A stretch of 64,000 nt of DNA from Hirsutella rhossiliensis (lineage: Eukaryota; Ascomycota; Sordariomycetes; Hypocreales; Ophiocordycipitaceae). A program made the translations under genes and the position numbers. Positions within the stretch are counted from its first letter, which is position 1. Every line of letters begins with the position of its first letter. Positions 52,014 to 63,757 of the stretch are shown piece by piece. The notes below the pieces were generated by a model, which was not told where the DNA came from, made no database searches, and saw only the letters and a list, made by a program, of their open reading frames with translations. The stretch lies in contig NW_025408686.1 in assembly GCF_020360975.1 (NCBI RefSeq), positions 372,001 to 436,000 on the forward strand, in the 5' to 3' direction.

Positions 52014-52499
52014 TCTCGCGAAGAGAGATACGAGAAGTGCATAAAAATACACGAAGGTGAAATTAGAAGTAAGGGGTCGGATAGGCAGGGCAGAGAGATT
52101 TGATTCTCGCGGGAGCAGCAATTGCGGTAGGGGAGTGATTGTTATATTGCCTTAATTGTCCTTCTTTCCTCTATCTAACGCCCCTCTTTATACCCGTCTA
52201 GCATCTTAATTAATAAAGAAGATCCTGCTTAAAGAAGCCACTAATGTCCCTTTAACTACCGAGCTTTTTACCGGTTTTTTTCCCTCCTTTCTAGCCGTTG
52301 CCGGCATATCCGTCTTATCTCTCGCCACCTCTATAGGAAGCCATCGCCACTTTTGCTTCCCCTTATGCCCCTACCCTCCTTTCTATACCTCTTTTTAGCT
52401 CCTTCTTCCTTCTTCTATACCGGGTGTTTTTAGCTTCCTTAGTCCCTCGTGCTAAGGGATATCTCTGAGAACTGCGAAATCAGGCCACGCTTCGCGACA
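52014..52499 (-). repeat. 5' LTR of Copia copy 4
   Basis: Tctcgcgaag...cttcgcgaca, 486 bp. It carries more CA/TG than the 3' LTR of the same copy (for example 52141-52260), so the two LTRs were RIPped to different degrees. Confidence 0.93.
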
Positions 52500-52504
52500 A
52501 TAGT

Positions 52505-53113
52505 ATACCTATAGATTATAAGGTTGCGAAATTTAAAGTTAGAGTTTTTAGAGTTAAAGGATATCTTATTATAACTATCTTATTACTTACTTTCTTTTTT
52601 ATTAGCGGGAGGTAGGCGTTCTCTATAAGCTACCGCGTAGAAGAGAGCTAAGGTTAAGGTTATTAAGGTATCCCTTATTAGTACCTATATTAGCATTATT
52701 AGTATATATATAAGTAAGAGGTCTTAGTAGGGTTCTAGAACGGTCTAGATTACGCTATTATTATTATTTATATCTTTTAAAGTATTATATAAGGATCGTA
52801 GTTTCTTAACCGAGTCGCTAGTATTAGGGGTCGTAGGGCTAATAATAGGAGCTTAGGGTTTTTTAGTATTAGCTTATTACTTTTCCTTTACTACTAGCGA
52901 AGGCATTATCTAATTATTTATTTCCTAGTAAGTCTATCGCCTTATTAGGTCCCTAACTCTAGCTATTAAGGTAGTTACTACTTTAATTATTAAATCCCTA
53001 GATTTTATTTTTTCTAAATAGTACCGTTGTCCTCTAGGTATTCTCGGCTTTATAAAGCTACTCGTCGCTATATAAATAGAACGGAATAACGAGTTCACGC
53101 CCTAGAGACTAGT
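52505..53113 (-). pseudogene. G1 leader and gag start (copy c)
   Basis: This DNA lies between the nested Copia and the 5' LTR and matches 1963-2572. The base pattern next to the LTR (actagtctctagggcg on the minus strand) could be a RIPped primer-binding site in which TGG became TAG, but I cannot name the tRNA. No motif in the gag N-terminus is recognisable. Confidence 0.5.
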
Positions 53114-53492
53114 TTTAACGGGGACGAGGGTATATACCTAAAGCACGCGTAGTATATAGCTAAGGATTAGCAGGGCAATTAACTACGCAATTATCTAATT
53201 ACTTAGCCTATATATAGCTCTATAGGCTTTAGGTTATAAATATAAGTCTTAGAGATTTCTTTACTCTATGCCTCTTTGTTTTTACTAGAGTTACGTAACT
53301 AGTAGTATCTACTTTAAAAGGGAAAAATAAAAATTTAAATTAACTATAATTAAGGAAGATACTTAATTAAAAAATCGAGGTCTTTATAACGCCTTTAAGT
53401 ATACTTAGAAGAAAGTTAGAGGGGGGGGGGTGCTAGGGGTCTTATCCCTCTACCGGGCTAATATCTATAGGGGTATAATCTTACCCGTTAAA
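53114..53492 (-). repeat. G1 5' LTR (copy c)
   Basis: This LTR of about 379 bp matches 34549-34928 and 2573-2950. It contains a long G run near 53422-53432. Confidence 0.88.
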
Positions 53493-55072
53493 CTACCCTC
53501 CTTTAAGTATAGAAAGCTAACTTTTTAAGAGATTCCTTCTTAAGGATAGGTCGGAATTTAAGAATAAATTAACTAAATCTTTCCTTAATAAGCCTAATTA
53601 TCTAATTCTTCTAGACTAGCCTTATAAGCTTAGATATTATATCTTAAAAGATTCCTTCTTCTTAAAAAGAGTAAAAGGAAATTAAGCTTATTAAAAATTA
53701 AAGGTAAAAAGCTACCCTTTTTTATTATAGAACTCTTATAGACCTATTAAGTAATTTTATTATAATATTTACCCTTTTATATCCCTCTATCTATATAGTT
53801 AATTCCTTAGTAATAAGATATTCTCTTTATACTTTCTTAAAGGACTAGAATTATAAGAGTATATTATAAATATTAAGGGAAGTACTAGAGTTAGGGATAG
53901 CCGAATTTTATAGGGGATAGTAGGAGGGTCCTAATAGTTAGTCTTAGCCTTATTAATTTATAAGGAATATAAAGGCTAGATTTACTATACTAATAATTTT
54001 TCCTTAAATTTATAGCTTAAATAAGGGCAGCGGCGTTATTAATTGCTATTTCTTAGTAACTTAAATCTCGTTTATCTTCTTTTATAATAAGGGGTCCTCC
54101 TTAAGAGACTATTATACTATTTCTTATAGCCTCTTTAAAGGGTTAACTCCTTTAAGTTAGTTATCCGCAAAGACCTACTAGTAGTCTTTTAGCTAATAAG
54201 GCTTTTTATATACTTAGTAGGTAGGTCGATTCCTCCTTATTTATTTCCTTAAGGAATCCTCGTCCTAGCTTAAAAGGTCTACTTAAAAACCTCCCCTTTT
54301 TACCCCTTATTACTAATTTTAACGAAGAGGTTTAATTTTAACTAGTTCCTTAATTTTTTAATTAATAGACTAAAAGGTCTATTAAGGGACTAGTTAGGCT
54401 GGTCTAACTAATAGGACCGGGCCTAGAGTAGAAGGCGGAGCTAAGGCTAGGACTAAGGTAGCCGTTAAAGATAAGGTTAAGGCTCTTAAGGGAGGAGGAG
54501 CTAAAGGAGTAATAGTAGTAGTAGTAAGGGCTATAGTAATAAGGGTAGTAGGTCGAGCTATCTAGGTCGAGTACTAGCTATAAAGGAATAGGACTACTTA
54601 CTATTATACTTTAGTAGCCTCTTTATTTAGTTCCTAGCTAGCTTCTTAAAAGATAGTTAAGTACCTATTACTAATAAGCTTTATTAATAGAGATATATCC
54701 TATAGCTACTAGCTAGAAAGAGATTTTATTAAGAAGTATTAGTTAGCTTTCTTAAGGATCTCTTCTTACTTAGCTAGCTATAAAGAAGCTAGTAGATTCC
54801 TAGTAGAAAAGGCTCCTAAGTAAGCCGTATAAGTCTTCTTAATATAGTTAGTTATATATCCCCTTAAGGTAGCTATTAAGGTCTTAAGCTTTAAAAGCTA
54901 CTACTTAAGAGTCTCTTCCTCTTAAAGAGAGATTAGCTTTATAGTACTAATAGATTCTATTATTATTATATAAGTAATAGTTAGTAGCTTTATCTTATAA
55001 AGGTATTCCTTATAATAACTCTTATAGTTACCTAAGGTAGTAGAAAAAGCTCTTTACTATATAAAGGTTAGC
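53493..55072 (-). mobile_element. Copia copy 3, continuation (pre-integrase to gag)
   Basis: It picks up exactly where 34548 stopped, aligning with about 50043-51660 of copy 4: pre-integrase, protease, degraded knuckle and hinge, then gag. It is heavily RIPped; the Ala/Pro hinge is shortened. It ends within gag at a run of T (55073), where a LINE abuts. The gag start and 5' LTR of copy 3 are not found. Confidence 0.82.
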
Positions 55073-57063
55073 TTTTTTTTTTTTTTATATTATTACTTAT
55101 ATATAGCCTCTAAGGCTATAGCGAGGCTAGTAGTAGCCTAGGCCCCTATTAGTAGTCTTAGCTAGCTATAGAGCCTAGGGGCTTATAAATAATTAAGGAA
55201 AGGGTAGCTATAAAGGTAATAATAAAGGAAAGGTTAGTTTAGTTCCTCCTACGCGGTAATTTTCCCTTTTAAGGGCCCTAGGGCCCCTAGGTTACTCCTT
55301 TTTAAGCTACTTAGCTATCCCTATCTTTATTTTAGCTAAGAAGGTTAAAAGGGCTTCCCTTCCTTCCTTAGAGCTATAGAGAATAGGTAGGCTAAGGGCC
55401 CCTTTCTATCTCTTAGAGGTCTAGTAAAGGACCTCTCTTTCCCTCCTATAGTTCGGGTACCTTAGGATAAGGTGCTTAGCCGTATACCTTCCTTAGCTAT
55501 AGTAGTAGTCGTCTCGGTCTACCTTATTAGTCCTTTTTAGGAAGGAAAATAAGAAGCCGGCCTTAAAGAGGAGCTAGTAAAAGGCTAAGAGGGTCGGCCT
55601 AGGCCTCCCTATAAAGTCCTTTTCTAGGCTAAGGGCTAGGCAGGGGGTCTTTTAAATAAACGTATAGTGCTTACCTAGGCCCTTAGCCCTAGGGCCTTTA
55701 GCCGCCTCGGTAGCCTAGAGTCCCTTTTAGTAGTCCTTAGTAGCTTACCGGACCTTTCTTTATAAGTAGCTAATAAAGACTAAGGGGGTCCCTTAGGTAG
55801 GGGCCCCTAAGCTTCTTTTAGCTAGCTAGTTAGCTAGCTTATTACTAAAGATCCCTAGGTAGCTAGGGCACTAGTATAGCTATATATTATAAAAGGCTTT
55901 TAAGCTAGATAGGAGCCTTTTAATATATATAGCTAGGTTTAAGAAACCTATAACTTTCTTTATAGCGGCTTAGCTATTTATAAAGATATAGGTATCTATA
56001 AGGGGGCTAAGAGGGCTAAGCTTTAAGGGCCGAGGCCTCCTAGCTAGGTCTTCTAAGACCCTTAGTATCGCGAATAGCTCTACGTTAGCTACTTTAATTA
56101 AGGGCCCTAGGTTCTTATAGTACGCCTTAATAGGCCTATTTTCTAAGCCTATTTTATAAAAGAAGTAAGCGTTAGTCTCTATAAGGGACCCCTTAGGGCA
56201 CCCCTTAAAGCTATTAGTATAGAAGGTTAAGGGCTATAACCTAAAGTCTTCTAAGCTAGCTAGGCTAGCTAAGAGGCGTTAGTATTACTTCTTAGCTAAG
56301 GGCTTAAGGGCCTTTATTATCGTAATAAAGGCCTTAGGCTCTAGGGCCTATAAGGGCTCTTAGCTAGCTTTCCTTCTTTCTAAGTTATAATTAGGTCCTA
56401 TAAAGGCTACTAGGCCTTTAAGGAGGTAAAAGAGCTATATATATAGCTTAATATAGCTTAAGGCCCCTAGGTTAAAGCTTAAGTCGGCGAGGTTATCCTA
56501 TATAGCTAGGTTATAAGCCTACCTTATAGGGTAACTAGGTAAGAAGTATAGGGTCTAGAAGGTATAGGAGAGGCATGCCCTCTTAAATTATACCTTTAGT
56601 AGCGGTAGGGCCGCTTTAGCTTTTAAGGCCCTAATAAGGCATTCTTTAAAGACCCCTAAGACCTTTAAAAGAGCTTAGTTTTATAGCCTTTAAAAAGGCT
56701 TTATAAGGTTCTTAAGGGTCTTAGGCCCCCTATAATAAAGTTAGGCCCTATAGTTTACTATAAAGGTTACGTAGGCCTAGTAGATCTATTTAAAGGCTTT
56801 AAATAATAAGCTTTTTTATATAGAGGTTAAGCGGGATAGTCCTTTAAAGGCAGCTTATATAGATACTACCTTCTTCTCGATATATTATTTAAATAGGAGC
56901 CTAGAATTAAAGAAGACCCCTAGCTATTATACTAAGGGCTTTGCCTCGAAAAATAAGCCTCCTACTATTATACGCTTTAAAATAGGCTGTCGCTGCCTAC
57001 TAAAGTAAATAAGTTCTATTTTTAAGGGGTTAAAGTAAACCCCTTAGTCTTTAGCTTATTTAA
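55073..57063 (-). mobile_element. LINE (Tad/I-like non-LTR element), 5'-truncated
   Basis: The 14-T run at 55073-55086 is the complement of a 3' poly(A) tail. Minus-strand reading gives a LINE ORF2 C-terminal half: the end of reverse transcriptase (57060-56600), an RNase H domain (about 56300-55800) and a Cys/His-poor relic of the terminal knuckle. Truncation at the 5' end is typical of target-primed reverse transcription. The two flanks are Copia segments that overlap in content rather than join, so no target duplication can be recognised. Confidence 0.85.
55500..57060 (-). pseudogene. LINE ORF2 relic: RT C-terminus and RNase H
   Basis: From the right: GVYFNPLKIELIYFSRQRQP and later LGVFFNSRLLF, the thumb-side region of LINE reverse transcriptases. 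Next come CVTSIADYGAELW-like remnants, then an RNase H with NVELFAILRVLEDLA, a TYIFINSQAAI block (Asp to Asn at the catalytic IDSQAA) and LYQCPSYLGI..NKLANQLAK, matching the W-C-P-x-H-x-G-I-x-G-N-E RNase H end. The frame is broken by TAA/TAG but better preserved than the nearby Gypsy relics. RNase H together with RT points to the I/Tad group. Confidence 0.8.
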
Positions 57064-60000
57064 TAGAAAGTCTTATTATATAGGCCCTTTCTATTATAGT
57101 ACCCCTTAATCTTTCTGCCCCTCCGTTCTAGGCCTAGGTATTCGGTGTTAATAGGAGGGGTAAAATGCCCTTTTTTTAAAGCTGTTTTAAGATATCCTTT
57201 ATAAATAGCTCTCCGTTAAACTATATCTTTTTTACCTCGTAGCTAAAGTAGGAATTTATCTAGTTAACGAAGTCTTAAAGGGTAGACTAGTTATACTTAC
57301 TTAGGTAGGTCTATAAGAAATAAGGGAAAACTATCCCTAAAAAAGCGTCTATAAAAAACATTACCCTAATAAAGCTTTCTTAGTCCTTAAAGACGTTAGT
57401 CTAATTAACCTAAATTTCCTTATATAGCTAGTCCGGCTATAAAGGCGTTCGTTTAGAAATTCGTCTCTTAGTTTTTCCTTAGCTATAGTATTTATATTTA
57501 ACGGTCTTTAGGCCCCTTATTTATATGCCCTATTATAGGCCTAGCTTATATAAAGCTAAGGGGCCCGGGTAGCTAATTTATACGTACTAAGGTAGACCGT
57601 CTCTTTAAGCTACCGGAAGAGGGTCCTTTATAGTAGACCTATTCCTTTTAGTAGGGAAAGCTAACTTCTTAAGTAGTTCCTTCCTAAGGATAGGTCGGAA
57701 TTTAATAATAAATTAACCGAATATTTCCTTAATAAGCTTAATAGTCTAATTCTTCTAGACTAGCCTTATAGGCTTAAACGTTATATACTAAAAGATTCCT
57801 TCCTTTTAAAGAAAGCGGAAGGAAATTAAGCTCGTTAAATATTAAGGGTAAAAAGCTACCCTTTTTCGTCGAAGAATTTATATAGACCCGTTAGGTAATT
57901 TTATCGTAAAATTCACCCTTCTATATCCCTCTATCTATATAGTTAATTCCCTAGTAATAAGATATTCCCCTTATACCTTCTTAAAAAACTAGAATCGTAA
58001 GAGTATATTATAGATATTAAGGGAAGTACTAGAGTTAAGGATAGCTGATTTTCGTAGGGGATATTCGGAGGGTCCTAATAGGTAGTCTTACTAATTTATA
58101 GGGAAGATAAATACTAGATTTACTATACTAACGATTTTTCCTTAAATTTATAGCTTAAATAAGGGCAGCGGCGTTAGTTATTATTTCTTAGTAACCTAAA
58201 TCTTATCTATCTTCTTCTATAATAAGGGGTCCTCCTTAAGAGACTATTATATTATTTCTTATAGCCTCTTTAAAGGGTTAAATCCTTTAGGTCGGTTTTC
58301 CTTAAAGACCTACTAGTATTATAATAATCGATAACCTAGGGATTTATATACTAAGCAGCCGTTTCGTTATTTAGTCTTCTATTTCTTTAAGGAATCCTTA
58401 TCTTAATCTAGAAGGTTTACTTAAAACCCTCCTCTTTTTACCCCTTATTACTAATTTTAATAAAGAGGTTCGATTTCGACTAGTTCCCTAATTTTTCGAT
58501 TAACGGACTAAACGGTTTATTAAGGGACTAGTTAGGCAGGACGGACTAACGGGGCCGGGGCCGGGCCCGGAGTAAGATATAAAGCTAGGGCCGGGACCGG
58601 GGCAGCCGTTAAAGACGGTATTAAGGCTCTCGAGGGAGGAGGAGCTAGAGGGGCAACAGCCGTAGTAGCAGTAGTAGCGGGGGCCGCAGCAACTAGGGCT
58701 ATAGTAGCTATAAGGGCAGTAGGTCGAGCCGTCTAGGTCGAGTGCTAGCTACGAAGGAATAAGACTACTTACTATTATACTCTAGCAGCCTCTTTATTTA
58801 GTTCCTAGCTAGCTTCTTAAAAGATAGTTAAGTAACTATTACTAATAGGCTTTATTAATAGAGATATATCCTATAGCTATTAGCTAGAAAGAGCTTTTAT
58901 AAGGAAGTATTAGTTAGCTTCCTCGAGGATTTCTTCCTACTTAGCTAGCTATAAAGAAGCTAGTAGGTTCCTAGTAGAAAAGGCTCCTAAGTAGGCCGTA
59001 TAAGTCTTCTTAATATAGTTAGTTATATAGCCCTTTAAGGGAGCTATTAAGGTATCGAGCTTTAAAAGCTACTACCTAGGAGTTTCTTCCTCTTAAAGAG
59101 AGATTAGCTTTACAGTACTAACGGATTCCGTTATCGCTATATATATAATAGTTAGCAGCTTCGTCTTATAGAGGTACTCCTTTTAGTAACTCTCGTAGTT
59201 ACCTAAGGCAGTAGAAAAAGCTCTTTACTATACGGAGGTTAGCTTATAGAAGAGGGTAGCTCCCTTTATAAGGTTCGTTGCCCTTAAACGAGGAGGGGGC
59301 TCGAGAGGGTCCTACTTATTAAAGAAGACTAAATTATAAATAGTCCTATCTATATAAGCCTATAGCTCCTTTACCTACTTATCTTAATCTTAGGGCTTTA
59401 TAAGAATCGTCTTATAGACCGTAGGGGTAGTAAAGGAGTTATTTTTAGATATCGTTATAAGAGAGGGGGTAGAAAAGTCGGTTAAAAATCAGCTTTTTTA
59501 ATAAGAGGGGTAAAAGGGAGCTATAAGGGGTATAAGAAAGGTGCCTTTTATAGTAGCCGGAAGGTATAGGAATACTATTCCTCTTAGGCTTATAACTCTT
59601 ATAAAGAGAGATATAAAAAGTATATAAAAATATATAAAGGTAAAATTAAAAGTAAGGGGTCGGATAAGTAAGGTAGAGAGATTTAATTCTTATAGGGGTA
59701 GTAATTACGGTAAGTGAATAATTATTATATTGCCTTAATTATCCTTCTTTCCTTTATCTAACGCCCCTCTTTATACTTATTTAGTATCTTAATTAATAAA
59801 GAAGATCCTATTTAAAGAAGCTATTAATATCCTTTTAACTACTAAGCTTTTTACTAGTTTTTCCCTTCTTTTCTAACTATTACTAGTATATCCGTCTTAT
59901 CTTTCGCTACCTTTATAGGAAGCTATCGCTACTTCTACTTCCCCTCTTACCCCTACCCTCCTTTCTATACCTCTTTTTAGCTCCTTCTTCCTTTTTCTAT

Positions 60001-60081
60001 ACCGGGTGTTTTTAGCTTCCTAGGTCCCTTATACTAAGGGATATCTCCGAGAACTACGAAATTAAGCTACGCTTCGCGATA
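57064..60081 (-). mobile_element. Ty1/Copia, copy 5, 5' half
   Basis: It aligns with about 49465-52499 of copy 4: integrase, pre-integrase, protease, knuckle, hinge, gag, primer-binding site complement and 5' LTR. The 3' half is missing at the LINE junction. Its content overlaps that of 53493-55072, so the two are separate copies. RIP is strong, although the GC hinge island at 58545-58590 survives. Confidence 0.87.
59597..60081 (-). repeat. 5' LTR of Copia copy 5
   Basis: Tcttataaag...cttcgcgata, 485 bp. It is of the same LTR subtype as copies 3 and 4. Confidence 0.87.
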
Positions 60082-60475
60082 TTAATAGCCCTTCTTACTC
60101 TCTTAATATTAGCTAATTTAAAAGATTTAAATACCCTCTTTTTAATAGTCTTAAAAAGAGGTTATAGATAAGAAAATAAAAAAAGAAACTAACGTTAAAG
60201 TAGTTAAGGATAATACTAACTTTAAAAGAGAGGAAGCTATTAAATTAAATAATCTAAATAAAGAAGGAAACTATAGGAAAGTAGTAAAGCTAAAATACGC
60301 CTACCTTCGTACGCCTTATTTTATATAATAAGAAGATCTAAAAGTAGGTTTTTTTATTAGTCTTCTTATTTCGACCCTTAAAGAGGTAGGAAAGGTACTA
60401 TTCTCTCTCTTAAAGGATTACCCGGTTACTTTTTTATTCTTACTTTAAGAAGTAAAGAAAGGTATAAGGCTATAA
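60082..60475 (+). mobile_element. Copia fragment (copy 6), integrase-RT linker
   Basis: A plus-strand stretch collinear with about 14636-15020 of copy 1 (the acidic linker rich in Glu/Asp between integrase and reverse transcriptase), heavily RIPped. Copy 5 abuts its left side with its LTR end, so copy 5 may have inserted into it. The right end, near 60475, is approximate. Confidence 0.75.
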
Positions 60476-61163
60476 GAATATACCCTTATATTCCTATTTT
60501 ACTATTATAAAGAAATAATAGGTATAGGGAGGCTCTATAAAATAAGCTAGTAAAAAGAGGCTCTATAATATAGTTTAAGGGAATAACTATTAAAGATAAA
60601 GACCTCTACTGGATATCTATACCTTCTTTTAGGAAAAGCGGGTAATAATAAGCCTATCCTAATAAATAAAAATATATATAAAATATATAAGTTAATTATA
60701 AGTAGAACGGATACCCTATTGCTTATTTTAGCGTAGCTATTCTAAAGATATCCGCGATATAAGAATAGGTAGGGCATATAATATTCTAGTTAAATCTACT
60801 ACTTATACTAGAACCTATAGTCTTACGTTAACTATTACGTTATAATTAGACTACTAACTAAGTTAGGAAGATATACTATAGATAGAGCTTTTTAAGTACT
60901 ATAGAATATACTAAAAAGCTAACTAATTAGTCTACTAATAGGCGAGTAATAGTCTATAAAAGATAAAGGATTTCCCTAGGAGTAGTAAATAGAATAAGTA
61001 AGTTTATAGGTATCTTTTATAACGTTATTCTTTTAATATATTATTTAGCCCTTTATATACTTGTTATAAATTCCGGACGAAATCCTACCCTATACTCCTT
61101 TAACTAATCTTTCCGCTTACGTTATTAATTACCCGATCCTACGCTTATTACTTATACCTTCTT
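60476..61163 (+). repeat. Probable 5' LTR of copia-B
   Basis: This non-coding stretch lies upstream of an initiator tRNA-Met type primer-binding site. No second copy lies in the window, so the extent is inferred only from the neighbouring features. Confidence 0.35.
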
Positions 61164-63563
61164 ATAGGTTATAAGCCTAGCTTCTTTATAAGTTAGGTAA
61201 TAACTTTAAAATTCTAATACTAACTATACGACCTCGAATTCTCTAAAATAGGCTCTAGGGATAAGTTCGAATTTACTAAACTTAAGGGTAGTTCTAACTA
61301 TACCTTCTAGGCAATTTAAATATAGGCTCTTTTAGTTAAGGAGAAGCTTTCTACTACTATATAGGAAGAAAATTACTTAAAGATAGAAGAAGCACTTACT
61401 TTAATTTTTCTTCGTATTAAAGATAGTCCTTTAACCTAAATAAAGTATATAATAAATACTAAAGAGGCGTAGGATAGGTTAAAAACCCTATATAACCCTA
61501 TTTCCTTTACTTTAAATTACCTACTTATAAAGGAGCTTTTTAATACTTTAGTAAGGGATTTCGAATCCCTAGAAGGCTACCTAAATAAGGTAAAAGAGGT
61601 ATTCGAGGAGCTAAAAGCATAGAAAATTATAATTCCGAAAGTAGTTATTATAGCTTAAATTTTAAATAGCCTTTCGGGCTTATTTTCTAGCTATATAACT
61701 AATATAATATAAGCTCTTTAAAATAACCTAGAGGCCTTTAATCTAGAGTCTCTCTTTAGTAGTCTTATAAACGAATTTAAGAGGACTAAGTCTTTATAAA
61801 ATCCCCTTAAGTAAGCTTTCTTTACTAAAAAGCCCTAGAAAAAGATAAAAATTATATTATAATACACTTACTATAAGAAGAAAGGGTATCTAGTTAAAGA
61901 TTACTACTATCTTTGCTTAGAAAAGGCCCTTAAAGGCTTTTCTAAAAATTAAAAAAATTAAAATAAGGAATACTTTTTAAGAGGCCTAGAAAACCTTCTA
62001 TAAAAGGAAATCCTATTAAATTAGACTCTTATATCGATAAGAAGAAGAAAAAACCCTCTTCTCTATATATATCGGAAGTAGAAAAAATAGAAATCGATAA
62101 TTAAACGGATAAAGAACCGGAAATCGATTTTTCTATTCCTCCTCCTACCCCTAAAGGTTATAAAAGCTCTAAAGAAAAAGTAAAGGTATATATCTCTTCG
62201 AATATCTTTAAAAAGCCGAATTTAATAATAGGTAAATAGGACCTTTAAATTCCTCTCGAATTAAAGACTTTATATATAAGGTAAAAGAGAAGGAAATCCC
62301 TTATAAAACCTTAGAGAATAGAAATTTCTATAATTTTATATATAATACTAGTGCTACTAGGTATATAGTATTAAAAAAGAAATTCCTTATTAATTTTTAA
62401 ACTATCTCTACTAAGGTTAATTAGGGAAAGGCATCCTATATAGTTATTAAAGGCTATAGAGATCTTCTTTTTTAATTTCTAAATAATAAAAGGCTATTTA
62501 TCTTAAGAAACTGCCTTTTTATACCCGAATTAAGGGTAAATATTATAAGCTAATCGTATTTTAAAAATACTTATATATTTATTAATAGCAAGGAGATTTT
62601 CCTATTAAATAACTAGGCTAATATTATATCTAAAGGAAAATAGTAAGATAACCTTTATATCTTCTTTCTAGAAACCACTTTCTTTAAGAAGAAGATATTC
62701 CTATATAATATTAATAATATAAGGAATAATATAAAGGACCTTAACTTTTATTTATAGTATTTAAGGCTAAGATATATAAGTCCTAAAGCCTTACTAGAAA
62801 CCTTTAAAATATATAATAAAAATATAACTATCCTTATAAAGGATATTATAAAAATTAAAGAATATAAGGCTTATATTAAAGTAAAGGTAACTAATAAGAG
62901 GAATAAATCCCTATTTAATAAAGTATATAATTACTTTAATAGAGTTACTATTAATATATAGGGCCCTATAAAGACCCTTACTTATAATAAATATATCTCC
63001 TTTATATCCTTTTTAATATAAGGATAAGATATTTAGAAATATCTTTAATAAAATCTAAGGTAGAAGCCCTAGATAAATTCTTAGAATATAAAGCCTTAGT
63101 TAAAAATAACCGGTATAATATTACTATAAAGGAAGTCTTTTTAGATAATATAAAAGAATTCCTATATAAAATAAAACCCTACTACTTAAGAAAGGGAATT
63201 AAATATTATACTAGCCCTCCTAGGACTCCTAAATTAAACGGAGTAATAAAGAGGATTAATAGGACTATTTTAAATAAAGTCCGGGCTATTTTATTTATAG
63301 TAAAACTACCTAAATATTTATAGGGAGAAGCTGTTTTAATAGTAGCCTATTTATATAATAGGACCCCTTACTCTTAAATAGGCTTCTAAACTCCTATAGA
63401 AATAAAGGATTATAAATCTCTAGCCTTAAAAGACTTAAAAAAAATTAAGACCTTTAAAAGTACTATTTATTATAAAAATAAAGACCTCTTAGATAAGCTA
63501 GAAATAAGAGCTTATAAGGGTATTATTATAGGCTATACTAAAAATGCTTATATAATATATAAC

Positions 63564-63637
63564 TGTCGCGTATACTATATGCGTCAATTAACGCTGTCGC
63601 TTGTATCTAACAGGCGGCCACATCTTTTTTCGTGATA
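63564..63637 (+). repeat. TRIM left LTR
   Basis: 74 bp from TGTCGCGTATAC to CGTGATA (CGTGACA in the right LTR). It includes gcgtcaattaacgc, which becomes a perfect 14-bp palindrome when compared with the right LTR, and a T6 run at 63625-63630 that could act as a Pol III stop. Confidence 0.93.
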
Positions 63638-63651
63638 GTTATGAGCCCGGG
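63638..63651 (+). promoter_or_regulatory. TRIM primer-binding site (initiator tRNA-Met half-tRNA type)
   Basis: GTTATGAGCCCGGG, identical to 11760-11773 in Copia copy 1 and complementary to the anticodon stem-loop of initiator tRNA-Met. Confidence 0.85.
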
Positions 63652-63670
63652 CGGAGGGGTTACCCCTCCG
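63652..63670 (+). other. Hairpin directly after the primer-binding site
   Basis: A perfect 8-bp stem cggagggg/cccctccg with loop tta. Copia copy 1 has a different-sequence hairpin at the matching position (11774-11788). It may be a structure for packaging or dimerisation of the RNA; that role is inference. Confidence 0.7.
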
Positions 63671-63686
63671 GGAACTTCCCGGTGAC

Positions 63687-63757
63687 TGCGCACGCACTTC
63701 TGGCTAGCCTGGCGCGCATTACCCGAAGGCCCGTGGTTCGAGTCCCGCCAGCGCAAT
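63687..63757 (+). other. tRNA-like segment in the TRIM interior
   Basis: Box B GGTTCGAGTCC (63735-63745) fits the Pol III consensus exactly. A weaker box A-like TGGCTAGCCTGG (63701-63712) lies 34 bases upstream, closer than the roughly 44 of a normal tRNA. Outer bases tgcgc and gcgca could pair like an acceptor stem. The T-stem pairs only partly, so it is not a working tRNA; it looks like a tRNA-derived remnant or a chance match plus selection. Confidence 0.5.

Larger units (their letters stand above)
46149..52499 (-). mobile_element. Ty1/Copia, copy 4, full length, moderately RIPped
   Basis: This complete 6351-bp element on the minus strand is nested in G1 copy c, with LTRs of 485 and 486 bp and a perfect 5-bp target duplication (atagt). 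GC-rich islands and many CG are kept, while most CA/TG are lost. Decay is intermediate between copy 1 and copies 2, 3 and 5. The polypurine tract complement is caccccctta (46634-46643) and the primer-binding site rc is ccgggcttataac (52001-52013). Confidence 0.95.
34549..53492 (-). mobile_element. Ty3/Gypsy G1, copy c, full length (about 12.6 kb) with nested Copia
   Basis: This is a complete G1 element bounded by LTRs at 34549-34928 and 53114-53492, sitting inside Copia copy 3. Flanking ttac (34545-34548) and ctac (53493-53496) are consistent with a 4-bp target duplication after one C-to-T. Removing the nested Copia (46149-52499 and one target copy) leaves about 12.6 kb, large for Gypsy. Order along the minus strand: LTR, gag, protease, reverse transcriptase, RNase H, integrase, ORF 3, ORF 4, purine tract, LTR. 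Confidence 0.88.

Noticed and set aside
1..63558. A centromere
   Set aside because: AT-rich, RIPped nested retroelements are typical of fungal centromeres, but also of any heterochromatic block; nothing in the sequence decides it without CENP-A data.
63687..63757. A functional tRNA gene
   Set aside because: T-stem pairs only two of five positions, box A is weak and box spacing is short; no credible anticodon arm.
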